A stretch of 64,000 nucleotides of DNA from Tolypothrix sp. NIES-4075 (GCF_002218085.1 NZ_BDUC01000009.1:124001-188000), one strand, 5' to 3'; positions 43,859 to 52,856 are shown, counted from the stretch's first letter. Program-made: numbers and translations. Notes: a model not told the origin generated them from the sequence alone.

Positions 43859-46387
43859 TTAACTAGACACTATAATCGCCCACATGCTAGCGCCTAGTGT
43901 AATAGCTGCTAAGTGTTGCCAAAAGAGTGTACGCATCGGTTGACGAGCAATTTTTTGCGTTAACACTATTGTTAACAAAACTGAAAAAATCAAGGTAACA
44001 CCCTGCAAAAAGTCAACCACCGCCGGGTGAGCGACCAATACAGGCAACTGTTCGCCATTTAGACCAAAAGTGGCAAAAGTTACCGGAATAATGCGTCCGC
44101 CTTCTTCTAGACTTAAACGCAGATAGTGAGCTAAGTTACCTCCCAAAACTAATGGTAAATAGCCATAAGCAAGTTCTATAAATGCTTTTGGCTTACGTCC
44201 AAAATTTATTATTTTCGTCAAGCCATATGCCGTAAAGGGAACAGCTACAGGGATAATCAAAGCTAGTAGCGATAATCCTAAATGTTGCCAAAATTGCGTT
44301 AAATCGAGATGTAATCCTAACCAAGATTGCAATTCCGGTAAACGATGCAGATACACTCCACCTAATAGTAAAAACAACAGTGCTACTTCATAAGTGTGGG
44401 CTACATGAGTTGTCCACAATTCAATACCAGGGGGACGCAAATTAAACTCAACGGAACGATGGGGACAAGCTTTAAGACAAGTCATGCACAACACGCAGTC
44501 TTTATTATCTTCTAATTGTGCTGGGTGCGAATACAATGGACATCCATTAGTTTCCATTCCCTCGCCTTTTTGAGGTCCACCTTTGTAGCACTGATAAGTA
44601 GTGCAAGTAGCGGAACATATACCTTGTTGCGCTCGAAGTTCGGTCATTGAAAGTTTAGCAAATAAGCCATTCATTCCGCCGATGGGACAAAGATATCGAC
44701 ACCAAAATCGACGTTCAAAAATGGCAGAGAAAATCATCGCGCCGGCGGTAATTAACAGCAGCAAACAAGCAGAAAGGTAAGCTGTATTATCTAAATTCCA
44801 AAGTTCTTCCCACAGAAAAATTAGGGCAAATAGTCCAAAGAGAAACCATCCACCCCACTTTTCTGCTAACTCTCGATTCCAGCGTTTCAGTTTTCGAGGA
44901 AACAACCATAAAGAGAGTTTTTGGGTAATTTCTCCGTAAATCATGAAGGGACAAACAGCGCACCACACACGACCGAGAAAGGGAAAGAGAAATAGGAAAA
45001 AAGCCCACCACCAAGCCCAAAATAGATTGAGAACGAAATTGCGATCGCGTGTTTGCGGTCCAATAAATAACACTGCCACAATCAACGCAAAAGCAGTGGC
45101 AGTAAAGCCATAATTAATGCGATCGGGCCACCACGAACTGCGGAGAAATTTCCGCAAATCTGGATAAACATTCAACAAATTCACCCTAAATCGCTTTTTC
45201 TTCGTATCCGCTGACCAGAAAATTTCTTCGGTTAACTCTCGTGCTTCCCCAGCTTGGACGATCGCTCTTTCTACCAAATTTTGCAACTCTTTCAAGTTGC
45301 CAGGAAAATCATAAGATTGCAAACGGCGCAATGCTTCTGGTGCTAATTTTTGTTTATAATTACCCTTAGCCTGAGTATAAAGACTGATGTAATAATCTAC
45401 TTGAGCCTTAATATCAGCTTTTCGCACTCGCAGCGGTGGCACTTTGATGTGATGAGCGATACAGCGTTCGATTTGTGGCTGATTTTTTTCGGAAACAATC
45501 AAAATTCGAGCGCGAGAAGTGCGGGGTGCGGCGGGTGTTTCTTCAGAACGACTTACGGGATTGTACGTAGAATCCTTAATGAAATTTACTAATTGTGGCA
45601 GTAACTCTGGGGGAGTTTCTTGAATGTTGTTAAGGACAAGAGTACCTTCACCCAACCATTCCAGCAGTCCTGGTTTGCCGCCGGCACGTCCGAATAAATC
45701 TGCACCGCTGGTTTGGAGGATACTACAGTTAACTTTGATAATCGGTTCGCGTCGCTGTTTAGAACCAAAGTGAATTAAAGCAGCGATATTGTCTTTTTCT
45801 AAACCTGGTTCGCCAAAAATCAAGACAGATTTGCGATCGCTTGCAGCTTCGCGAATTTCTTCGCGCAAACGCACCGCATAGCGACTTGTACCCACAATTC
45901 CCCGTTTGGCTTTGGTGACTAAATACGGTCGTAAGGCGATCGCTCGTTCTTGTTCGTAGGTAAAGGCTGATGTTAAATTCGCCAATTCCTGCGCTAATTG
46001 ACGAGAAACAGCTTGAAAAATTTCCGGGTATTCACTGACTAAAGCGCGAAATTTTTCGGCAGGCACAACCCAAACATGGCATTCTGTAACAGTGGTGATG
46101 GTGCGTTGCGTTGGCTGGTCTAACAGCAATTCTTGCAGGTGAATCACGGCACCGGGAAGAAAGCCGATCGCTAACGCTGGGTTAGCTTGATTGCTGCTAT
46201 CGCTTTCGAGTTGACCTTCAACAAGAATGTAAAGTGCTTCTGGGGTAGTGTTTTCTGTAACTAAGTTGGTTTGAGGTGGGATGATTTGTTCTTCGATTTG
46301 TTGGGCGATCGCATTTAACACTTCAGCTTCAAGAGTTCCTAAAGCTGTGCGTTCTTCTAGCCATGTCACTGTTTCTTTTGATGTCAT
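43859..46387 (-). CDS. cNMP-binding / degenerate sigma54-AAA / 4Fe-4S membrane protein
   Basis: 842 residues. (1) Cyclic-nucleotide-binding fold, about 20-140. (2) A sigma54-activator-like AAA region, about 165-395, with degenerate P-loop GEPGLEKDN, Walker B LVLNNIQE and no GAFTGA loop, so ATPase activity is doubtful. (3) A polytopic NapH/NosR-like part from about 425: CAVCPFMIYGEI, CRYLCPIGGMNGLFAKLSM, then CVLCMTCLKACPHR (4Fe-4S), then four to five more helices. It probably links a ligand or redox signal to membrane electron transfer. It is upstream neighbour to the UBP-zinc-finger/kinase cluster and is transcribed the same way. Confidence 0.88.
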   Translation of the reverse strand: MTSKETVTWLEERTALGTLEAEVLNAIAQQIEEQIIPPQTNLVTENTTPEALYILVEGQLESDSSNQANPALAIGFLPGAVIHLQELLLDQPTQRTITTVTECHVWVVPAEKFRALVSEYPEIFQAVSRQLAQELANLTSAFTYEQERAIALRPYLVTKAKRGIVGTSRYAVRLREEIREAASDRKSVLIFGEPGLEKDNIAALIHFGSKQRREPIIKVNCSILQTSGADLFGRAGGKPGLLEWLGEGTLVLNNIQETPPELLPQLVNFIKDSTYNPVSRSEETPAAPRTSRARILIVSEKNQPQIERCIAHHIKVPPLRVRKADIKAQVDYYISLYTQAKGNYKQKLAPEALRRLQSYDFPGNLKELQNLVERAIVQAGEARELTEEIFWSADTKKKRFRVNLLNVYPDLRKFLRSSWWPDRINYGFTATAFALIVAVLFIGPQTRDRNFVLNLFWAWWWAFFLFLFPFLGRVWCAVCPFMIYGEITQKLSLWLFPRKLKRWNRELAEKWGGWFLFGLFALIFLWEELWNLDNTAYLSACLLLLITAGAMIFSAIFERRFWCRYLCPIGGMNGLFAKLSMTELRAQQGICSATCTTYQCYKGGPQKGEGMETNGCPLYSHPAQLEDNKDCVLCMTCLKACPHRSVEFNLRPPGIELWTTHVAHTYEVALLFLLLGGVYLHRLPELQSWLGLHLDLTQFWQHLGLSLLALIIPVAVPFTAYGLTKIINFGRKPKAFIELAYGYLPLVLGGNLAHYLRLSLEEGGRIIPVTFATFGLNGEQLPVLVAHPAVVDFLQGVTLIFSVLLTIVLTQKIARQPMRTLFWQHLAAITLGASMWAIIVSS

Positions 46388-46472
46388 ATAAATTCACGCA
46401 TTCACGCATTAATAAATCTAAGCTGCTATATGTAAAAGTAATTATCGCTCTTATGCTGATTAATTTGAAATT

Positions 46473-46565
46473 ATGAGTCTATCAGATATCCCTAATCTTT
46501 GGGTTCCTTTAGCGCTTTTGAGTTTAATTGTTCTAGCTGCTGTGTTTTTTAGTCGCAGCAGCTAA
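46473..46565 (+). CDS. Possible 30-residue single-helix membrane peptide
   Basis: ATG at 46473 to TAA at 46563. It reads MSLSDIPNLWVPLALLSLIV then LAAVFFSRSS: a short polar N-terminus, one 18-residue hydrophobic helix, and a short basic end. Size and shape match the small subunits of photosynthetic or NDH-1 membrane complexes, but I cannot match it to a named one. It is opposite in strand to its neighbours, which leaves it a promoter region of its own. No strong RBS is visible, so it remains uncertain. Confidence 0.45.
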   Translation: MSLSDIPNLWVPLALLSLIVLAAVFFSRSS

Positions 46566-46576
46566 GAATTTATTTT

Positions 46577-46831
46577 CTACACGAAAGTTTTATCGATATA
46601 ACACCAACGCCATTCTTCACCCGGTTCAAACGATTTGACAATCGGATGATTGGTGGCTTGGAAGTGTTTGGTGGCGTGCTTATTTTTTGAAGAGTCGCAG
46701 CAACCGATGTGTCCGCAAACAAGACATTGACGCAAATGTACCCATCTGTCCCCCCTAATTAAACATTCTTCACAACCGTTAGCGCTAGCCGTAACTTCTT
46801 GAATTTGATTGAGATGTGTGCATGTAGTCAT
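46577..46831 (-). CDS. UBP-type zinc-finger protein
   Basis: 84 residues forming one ZnF-UBP domain. Cys/His ligands are visible in TTCTHLNQI, GCEECL, LRQCLVCGHIGCCD and HATKHFQATNHP. In eukaryotes this fold binds the ubiquitin C-terminus, but the bacterial versions have another, unknown partner. It follows the first of two cNMP-binding histidine kinases on the same strand. As I recall, UBP fingers are found beside such kinases and thioredoxin-reductase-like response regulators in several phyla, so a place in that pathway is likely. Confidence 0.92.
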   Translation of the reverse strand: MTTCTHLNQIQEVTASANGCEECLIRGDRWVHLRQCLVCGHIGCCDSSKNKHATKHFQATNHPIVKSFEPGEEWRWCYIDKTFV

Positions 46832-46851
46832 AAAATTCTCCTGATAAGTAA

Positions 46852-46899
46852 GTAGTAAGCACTTCAGTGCTTATATTTAAGCACTGAAGTGCTTACTAC
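46852..46899. repeat. Dispersed palindrome, copy A (perfect 22-bp arms)
   Basis: GTAGTAAGCACTTCAGTGCT + TA, loop TATT, then the exact reverse complement. Related copies lie at 55201-55250 and 56480-56532. The right end supplies the stop codon of the kinase gene ending at 46896. Confidence 0.92.
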
Positions 46900-48293
46900 G
46901 AAGATAAATTCATTGGCAAGCGAATCTGAAATTTTGTTTTTCCTGGTTGAGAAAATAGGCGGATATCGCCTAGATGTTGCCCGACAACGACGCGATAAAC
47001 GGTGTGCAAACCTAAGCCGGTTCCTTTTCCTACACCTTTGGTGGTGAAAAATGGCTCGAAAATGTGGGATTGAATTTCTGGGGGAATTCCTGGACCATTG
47101 TCAGTAATTTCTACTAGTAAGAAGTCGTTTTCGCAAGCGGTGCGAATTTGAATTTCACCTTGCCCGTTCATCGCATCAATGGCATTATCAATTAAGTTAG
47201 TCCACACTTGATTTAATTCGCTGCCATAAGCGCTGATACGCGGGGTATGACAGTCATATTCACGCTTGACTACTACACCTTGTTTTAGCTTGTGATTCAA
47301 GATTGTAATCGTACTTTCTAACCCTTCATGAATATCTATTTCTTGTAAGGGTGCTTGATCCATGTACGAGTAATCTTTGACTTTTTGTACTAAAGTAGAA
47401 ATACGGTCAGTGCTATGCTCGATTTCTTCTAACAAATCTAGTTCTTGTAGCGTCACCTGTATCCAAGTGAGGACATCACCCAGCAACAAATCACCTACTT
47501 TTTGTTGAACATTCAAAAGCCAGTCGATGTCAATTCCGGCTGTAACGAGGTTGGGAGCAAGTTTCCAAGCATTGTTGATGTTACGATCTTCTAGCCATTG
47601 TGTGATTTCATCTTCGCGATCGCTTTGAGTTATTGGATCGAGTTTTGTTGCTGATTTTGCCCGTTCTATTGCATCTTCTTGTAACTCTATAAGAAAGGCT
47701 TTTTGGGCACTGTTCATCTGCTGTTGATTCAACTTAATTGTTAGTGGTTGCAACACCTGCACAGTTTGGCGTAATTGTCCAGCTGCTCTGCGACCGGCTG
47801 ACGCAGGATTGTTCAACTCGTGTGCTAAACCTGCGGCTAAAGTGCCTAATGATACTAGTTTTTCTCGATGTTGTGATATCGACTGTACTGTTTGCAGACG
47901 TGTTGCCATCGTTTGCAAAATATTTGTCATCACGCAAGTGCAACTAGAAAGCAGTTCCCAAAAAACCTTGTTTGGCAATTCTAAAATATGGCTGCGAGTT
48001 ACTGCTTTTACAGTTACCCACAAGTTTTTTTCACCCATTAGAACAGGTAACTCACCAAACAGAGTTTTTGGTTTGAATGTCACCAATAAAACTTCTTGAT
48101 TGCCAACTTTTTGCGTAATTCTAACTTCACCTTCTAACAGTACAAAAACATGGTCTGCTGGATCTCCTTCTTGACGATGAATTTCACCAGGATGCAACCA
48201 TATTTCTGTACTTTCTTCAAGTAGCCATTGCAAACGTTGTTCTGGTAACTTTGTGAAAAGTGGTACTTGGCGTAAAGTGTTGATATCAAGCAT
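46896..48293 (-). CDS. cNMP-binding-domain sensor histidine kinase (paralogue 1)
   Basis: 465 residues. An N-terminal Crp-type cyclic-nucleotide-binding fold (about 12-130, with HVFVLLEGEVRITQ) is joined to a histidine kinase: H-box LGTLAAGLAHELNNPASAGR near residue 155, an N-box VWTNLIDNAIDAMNGQG near 372, and G-boxes EITDNGPGIP and GVGKGTGLGL. No transmembrane helix, so the sensor is cytosolic. It is adjacent to a close paralogue (48346-49728). Its last codons and TAG fall in the flank of palindrome A, so its C-terminus may have been set by the repeat insertion. Confidence 0.93.
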   Translation of the reverse strand: MLDINTLRQVPLFTKLPEQRLQWLLEESTEIWLHPGEIHRQEGDPADHVFVLLEGEVRITQKVGNQEVLLVTFKPKTLFGELPVLMGEKNLWVTVKAVTRSHILELPNKVFWELLSSCTCVMTNILQTMATRLQTVQSISQHREKLVSLGTLAAGLAHELNNPASAGRRAAGQLRQTVQVLQPLTIKLNQQQMNSAQKAFLIELQEDAIERAKSATKLDPITQSDREDEITQWLEDRNINNAWKLAPNLVTAGIDIDWLLNVQQKVGDLLLGDVLTWIQVTLQELDLLEEIEHSTDRISTLVQKVKDYSYMDQAPLQEIDIHEGLESTITILNHKLKQGVVVKREYDCHTPRISAYGSELNQVWTNLIDNAIDAMNGQGEIQIRTACENDFLLVEITDNGPGIPPEIQSHIFEPFFTTKGVGKGTGLGLHTVYRVVVGQHLGDIRLFSQPGKTKFQIRLPMNLSS

Positions 48294-48345
48294 AAATTTG
48301 ATATTTGGTATTTTAAGGATTACCAGTCATGCAAATTAGTCAACT

Positions 48346-49728
48346 TTATTTCTCACATTTTTCTGTATGTATTGGCAAACTTACTCGAAAACAAGTATCA
48401 CCAGGTTTTGATTCAAAGTGAATATCACCTTTATGTCTTTTAACAATAATTCGATAGGCAATTTCTAAACCTAAACCTGTGCCTTGTCCAACGCCTTTTG
48501 TAGTAAAAAAAGGCTCAAAAATACGGGTTTGAATCGCTGGTGGAATACCCATTCCGGTATCGGAAATTTCGACTATAAGGCAGCTATTCTCTCTGTATGT
48601 GCGAATTGTCAGTTCGCCTTTTCCATTCATTGCATAAATGGCATTATCAATCAAGTTCGTCCATACTTGATTGAGTTCGCTAGCATAAGCGCAAATACGT
48701 GGGAGACTCCTATCATATTCGCGGTTGACGATGACTCCTTTTTTTAAGCAATGATTGAGAATAAGTAAAGTATTTTCAATTCCATCATGCAAATCTATCT
48801 CTTGCAATGGGGCTTGATCCATATAGGAATAGCCTTTAATTGCTTTCACTAATTCCGAGATTCGGCTAGTACTTTGTTCAATGTCGTTGATTAGTCCACC
48901 AGAAGCAAGTGCTGCTTCTAACCAAGTTAAAACGTTGCTGAGACAGTCTTGGGGTATGTTGTCAGCAAGAGTATCTAACTTCTCGGCATCAATGCTGGCG
49001 GAAACTAATGTTGGGGCAAGTTTCCAAGCATTACTAACATCATGGTCTTCTAGCCAGTCTGTTACTTCGTCTTCTTTATCGCTTTGGGTAAGTGTGTCAA
49101 ATTTGGTTGTGTGTTGCGTTGCTTGCAGTTGAAAATTGATAATAAAATTTAGTTGTTCTTTATTAAGTGAATTTAACTGCAAAGCAAGATTTTGCAAGTT
49201 GTGAAAATTCTCGCGCAGTTGACCTGCTGCGCGTCTTCCGGCTGCGGCGGGATTATTTAATTCGTGTGCCAGTCCCGCTGACATTTTACCCAGCGCTGCG
49301 AGCTTTTCTTGTTGTCTAAGTTGTACTTCTACATCTTTAGTTCGCCCCGCCATTGCGGTTAAAATGACATCAGCTAAAGGCGAACATTCTGCCATGATGT
49401 GTCTAAAAGTATCAATATCAACTTGCAAAACGCGACTGGGTGATAACGCTTTAGCATTAGCAATTGATGCGGAACCAGTCAACATTGACAATTCACCCAT
49501 AAATTCACCTCGACGATGTACTGCTAACAGTCTTGTTTCATCACCAACTTGCTTAGTAATCTCGATTTCGCCTTCTAAAACAACATGAAAGTTATAGTTT
49601 GATTCGCCTTCATTAAATAGGATATCGCCTTTGTTTAGCTTAATTTCTTTGCCAAATTGCTGCATCTCCTGTAATGCTTCATCAGGCAGTTTCGGGAACA
49701 GTGTGTTCTGGTTGGGATCGTGCAGCAT
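48346..49728 (-). CDS. cNMP-binding-domain sensor histidine kinase (paralogue 2)
   Basis: 460 residues with the same architecture as its downstream neighbour: a cNMP-binding fold (about 20-135, FHVVLEGEIEITKQ), H-box LGKMSAGLAHELNNPAAAGR near residue 158, N-box VWTNLIDNAIYAMNGKG and G-boxes EISDTGMGIP and GVGQGTGLGL. The two proteins align end to end with shared blocks such as SYMDQAPLQEIDLHDG, so they arose by tandem duplication. The likely partner is the receiver domain of the thioredoxin-reductase-like fusion at 50552-52216, from which it is separated by the VapBC pair. Confidence 0.93.
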   Translation of the reverse strand: MLHDPNQNTLFPKLPDEALQEMQQFGKEIKLNKGDILFNEGESNYNFHVVLEGEIEITKQVGDETRLLAVHRRGEFMGELSMLTGSASIANAKALSPSRVLQVDIDTFRHIMAECSPLADVILTAMAGRTKDVEVQLRQQEKLAALGKMSAGLAHELNNPAAAGRRAAGQLRENFHNLQNLALQLNSLNKEQLNFIINFQLQATQHTTKFDTLTQSDKEDEVTDWLEDHDVSNAWKLAPTLVSASIDAEKLDTLADNIPQDCLSNVLTWLEAALASGGLINDIEQSTSRISELVKAIKGYSYMDQAPLQEIDLHDGIENTLLILNHCLKKGVIVNREYDRSLPRICAYASELNQVWTNLIDNAIYAMNGKGELTIRTYRENSCLIVEISDTGMGIPPAIQTRIFEPFFTTKGVGQGTGLGLEIAYRIIVKRHKGDIHFESKPGDTCFRVSLPIHTEKCEK

Positions 49729-49794
49729 AACAACTCCGTATCAATACTGATAAACTGTGTGAGGCATTTCGCAAAACTTATTATTTTTTGCTAT

Positions 49795-50181
49795 TTACCA
49801 CAACCGCTGAATCGGATAAGCATCAAAAGCAGAATCAGCGCTCAAAATCGGTATTTCCTCAACCATTGCTTGTGCAATTAAAAGTCGGTCAAATGGGTCG
49901 CGGTGATGAAGAGGTAGCTTTGCAACTACAATAAGATCGTCTATTTTAATCTCCAGCAAATTGAAGTCGTTAAGACTGAGTTGCTGTGTGATGAATTCCT
50001 CAAATGGCAGATGAAAACTCAGCTTACCGATGCTTTGTTTAATCGCCATTTCCCATATGCTGGCTGTACTAATTAGCTTTTCGTTATTTTCATCCTCAAT
50101 TAACACCCGTATTTTATTACTAAGTTGGGTATTGCCCTTAAAAAACCAAATAAAGGTGTGAGTATCTAGCAGTAATCTCAT
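49795..50181 (-). CDS. vapC: PIN-domain toxin (VapC-type)
   Basis: 128-residue PIN-domain ribonuclease of a type II toxin-antitoxin pair. Acidic metal-binding residues: Asp6 (LLLDTHTFIWF), Glu in STASIWEMAIKQ near 43, and the Asp pair in HHRDPFDRLLIAQAM near 93-97, with a final Asp in PILSADSAFDAYP. All four canonical positions are kept, so it should be active. Its ATG overlaps the antitoxin stop by one base (TAATG). Confidence 0.93.
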   Translation of the reverse strand: MRLLLDTHTFIWFFKGNTQLSNKIRVLIEDENNEKLISTASIWEMAIKQSIGKLSFHLPFEEFITQQLSLNDFNLLEIKIDDLIVVAKLPLHHRDPFDRLLIAQAMVEEIPILSADSAFDAYPIQRLW

Positions 50182-50405
50182 TACATATAATCCTTAAAGT
50201 CTTCTAAAGGCTCATCAAAGTCATCAGATATCGTAATCAAGTCTTTAGCGCTTCCAAATAGGGGGCGACGTTTCACTGGCGAGACAGGAGTGAGTTTAAC
50301 TACTGGCTGTTCGTCTTTTGTAATCACGATTTCTTCACCATTAATTGCGGCTTCAATTAATTCAGGCAAATGTTGAGATGCTTCGGCGAGATTTATTTGT
50401 TGCAT
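50181..50405 (-). CDS. Phd/YefM-type antitoxin
   Basis: 74 residues. The N-terminal Phd/YefM fold MQQINLAEASQHLPELIEAA and ITKDEQPVVKLTPV bind DNA and autoregulate. The C-terminal SAKDLITISDDFDEPLEDFK is the acidic toxin-neutralising tail. Directly upstream of the PIN toxin with one-base overlap. The pair sits between two signalling genes and next to a G/C-rich palindrome. Confidence 0.93.
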   Translation of the reverse strand: MQQINLAEASQHLPELIEAAINGEEIVITKDEQPVVKLTPVSPVKRRPLFGSAKDLITISDDFDEPLEDFKDYM

Positions 50406-50480
50406 GGTTTTTACCGCTCTATTTTTATTTCATTGTGACATCAAAAATTCATTGTTTTATGTAGAAACCTAACCCCCTAA

Positions 50481-50505
50481 CCCCCTTCCCTTATAGGGAA
50501 GGGGG
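50481..50505. repeat. Perfect 11-bp C/G palindrome in a CCCCTAACCCCC block
   Basis: CCCCCTTCCCT-TAT-AGGGAAGGGGG, within a repetitive block (50467-50548) that also holds CCCCTCCCCTACTAGGGAAGGGG. It lies between the thioredoxin-reductase-like gene and the antitoxin gene. Confidence 0.75.
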
Positions 50506-50551
50506 AAAATTACTCCCCTCCCCTACTAGGGAAGGGGCTGGGGGAGAGGTT

Positions 50552-52216
50552 TCACACTACGTTGCTGAGATATTGATGCACAAATTGAACACAAATTGAC
50601 CCTTCACCGACGCTGGAAGCAACTCGCTTGACTGAACCTTGACGCACGTCACCGACTGCAAAGACACCGGGGATGTTGGTTTCTAATAGATAAGGATCGC
50701 GTTCGAGTGTCCATCCTTTGGGGCGGCATCCGTTAAGTTGTAAATCGGGACCTGTTAAAATAAAGCCGCGATCGCCTTTTTCCACCACACCATCTAACCA
50801 TTCGGTGCGCGGTTGGGCACCAATAAAGATAAATAGTGATGTCGCCGGCACTGTTTGCGTTTCCCCTGTCAGCGCATTCACAATTGTCAGCGCTTCTAAA
50901 GAAGTCTCACCTTTTGCCTCAATCACGCTAGTATGTGTCTTCACTGTGATGTTCGGTGTTTCACCAATTTGGTCAATCAGGTATTGAGACATGCTCTTAG
51001 TTAAAGAGTCGCCACGTACCAACATCGTTACATGCGAGGCGTATTTAGAAAAGTACATCGCAGCTTGTCCGGCTGAATTTGCCCCACCAATGATATACAC
51101 TTCTTCCCCTTGGCAACTCATCGCTTCTGTTTGGGCTGCACCGTAGTACACGCCTGCGCCAGTTAGTTTTTCGAGTCCGGGTACGTTTAGCCGCCGCCAC
51201 GAGACACCCAACGCCAAAATGAGGGCGTGGCAACTGATTTCGCTGCCGTCTGATAACTGCACAAAACGATACGGGTTTTCTACGCGAATTCCCGTAACTT
51301 CTTGTGGTGTGAGAATCTCCACCCCGAAGCGTCTTGCTTGAGCCACCGCACGCCGCGTCAAATCGCCACCACTCAAACCTACGGGAAAGCCGAGGTAATT
51401 TTCAATTCGCGAGCTTGTACCCGCTTGCCCGCCTGGAGCCTCGCGTTCAATCATCACGGTGCGTAGCCCTTCTGATGCGCCATACACCGCAGCAGCTAAA
51501 CCACCGGGACCGCCACCGATGATAATTAAGTCATAAAAGGGCTTTTCTGCTTGAGTTTGCAAGCCAATTTTTTCAGCAATTTGCACGTTGCTTGGCTGTA
51601 TCAAGCTGGAACCGTCCTCGAAGAGGACAAGGGGTAGGTGTAATTTATCACAATCCGCGTATTCAACGAGCTGCTGTGCTTCTGGTGATAATTCGATGTC
51701 CATCCACTGATAGGGGATTTGATTTCGCGCAAGAAAGTCTTTGGCTTGATGGGAACGGGGAGACCAGCGGTTGCCTATGACGCGAATGCCTTGAAATGGT
51801 GGGCGGAATGTGGCTTGCCAATCACCAAGCAAATCGTTCAGTACAGGATACAAGCGTTCTTGTGGGGGGTCCCACGGCTTCATTAAGTAGTAATCGATTT
51901 TCGTGGTGTTGATGGCACGAATTGCGGCATCGGTGTCTGCATAAGCGGTAAGCAGTGCGCGTTTTGCGTCTGGGAACATGGACAGCGCTTGTTCTAAAAA
52001 CTCGACACCAGACATGTGCGGCATCCGCTGATCGGCGAGGAAAAGCGCCACTGGCTGGTTGCGGAGTTTTAGTTGTTCCAATGCTTCTAAGGCACCCGCA
52101 CCTGAATCAGCACGCAGGATGCGGAAGCGATCGCCATATTCCTGACGCAAATCCCGCGCCACAGCTTGCAAAACTTCTGGATCGTCATCAACCGTTAGAA
52201 TCACAGGTTTAGCCAT
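50552..52216 (-). CDS. Response regulator fused to thioredoxin-reductase-like FAD protein
   Basis: 554 residues. (1) Receiver domain, about 5-125, with ILTVDDDPE and phospho-acceptor Asp in LFLADQRMPHMSG near residue 62. (2) A glutaredoxin-like domain (about 143-220) whose active-site position reads RWSPRSHQ, without CxxC. (3) A thioredoxin-reductase-like FAD/NAD domain from about 228: IIGGGPGGLAAAVYGASEG, IIGGANSAGQAAMYFS, FAVGDVRQGSVKRVASSVGEG. The redox CxxC of TrxR is replaced (QTEAMSCQGE), so it probably does not reduce thioredoxin. It likely couples phosphorylation by the nearby kinases to a flavin redox reaction. Confidence 0.93.
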   Translation of the reverse strand: MAKPVILTVDDDPEVLQAVARDLRQEYGDRFRILRADSGAGALEALEQLKLRNQPVALFLADQRMPHMSGVEFLEQALSMFPDAKRALLTAYADTDAAIRAINTTKIDYYLMKPWDPPQERLYPVLNDLLGDWQATFRPPFQGIRVIGNRWSPRSHQAKDFLARNQIPYQWMDIELSPEAQQLVEYADCDKLHLPLVLFEDGSSLIQPSNVQIAEKIGLQTQAEKPFYDLIIIGGGPGGLAAAVYGASEGLRTVMIEREAPGGQAGTSSRIENYLGFPVGLSGGDLTRRAVAQARRFGVEILTPQEVTGIRVENPYRFVQLSDGSEISCHALILALGVSWRRLNVPGLEKLTGAGVYYGAAQTEAMSCQGEEVYIIGGANSAGQAAMYFSKYASHVTMLVRGDSLTKSMSQYLIDQIGETPNITVKTHTSVIEAKGETSLEALTIVNALTGETQTVPATSLFIFIGAQPRTEWLDGVVEKGDRGFILTGPDLQLNGCRPKGWTLERDPYLLETNIPGVFAVGDVRQGSVKRVASSVGEGSICVQFVHQYLSNVV

Positions 52217-52235
52217 AGCGTCTCTTTGAATGGGA

Positions 52236-52380
52236 ATGGGGAGTGGGGAGTGGGGAGTGGATAGTCGATAGTCGATAGTGGTTGGTAGATAGTGGATAGT
52301 GGGAGCGTCGATAACTGTTGACTGTTAACGCTCCAACCAACAACGCTCCAACCAACAACGCTCCAACCAACAACTAACTA
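52236..52380. repeat. STRR blocks GGGGAGT, GATAGTC and CGCTCCAACCAACAA
   Basis: Three short tandem arrays in a row: GGGAGTGGGGAGTGG, ATAGTCGATAGTCG, and three copies of AACGCTCCAACCAAC. Noncoding spacer upstream of the response-regulator gene. Confidence 0.8.
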
Positions 52381-52394
52381 CTAACAATTACCAA

Positions 52395-52790
52395 TTAGAC
52401 TAACAATTCAAATAGTCCAATTAAAGTTCCGTCGGGATCTCGTAGATAAGCTGTTTTAATTCCGTAGTAGGGATTGTTCATTGGAGCAGTGGTAAACTTA
52501 ACACCTTGATGGGTTAATTTTTCATATTCTTCTTCTACATCATGCACTGTGAAAATTAAGGCTACATTATCTTGACATTCCGCATGGGGTGGCTTGGCAG
52601 TATTGGCAATCATCTGTGCCATTTCTTGTCGCCGGAATAAACTCAGTTTCATGTCTCCAACTTTAAATTCAGCATATCCATCTTCTAGATTTTCGTTTTT
52701 TACTTCAAATCCCATAACATCTCTGTAGAAATCAAAGGAAGTTTTCAAGTCAGAGACTAAGAGCCTTGTGTATGCAGATCCTACTTTCAT
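52395..52790 (-). CDS. VOC-superfamily (glyoxalase/bleomycin-resistance-like) protein
   Basis: 131 residues with two betaalphabetabetabeta halves. The first opens YTRLLVSDLKTSFDFYRDVM and the second has VALIFTVHDVEEEYEKLTHQ; YLRDPDGTLIGLFELL closes it with the family-typical terminal Glu. Metal-dependent lyase, dioxygenase or binding protein; the substrate cannot be assigned. Alone between repeat-rich spacers. Confidence 0.88.
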   Translation of the reverse strand: MKVGSAYTRLLVSDLKTSFDFYRDVMGFEVKNENLEDGYAEFKVGDMKLSLFRRQEMAQMIANTAKPPHAECQDNVALIFTVHDVEEEYEKLTHQGVKFTTAPMNNPYYGIKTAYLRDPDGTLIGLFELLV

Positions 52791-52856
52791 CGCTAATCAA
52801 ATTTATTAAGTGATGTTAACTTATGTTGACTTTTTCCTAGCAGCGTAGTCTGGTAA

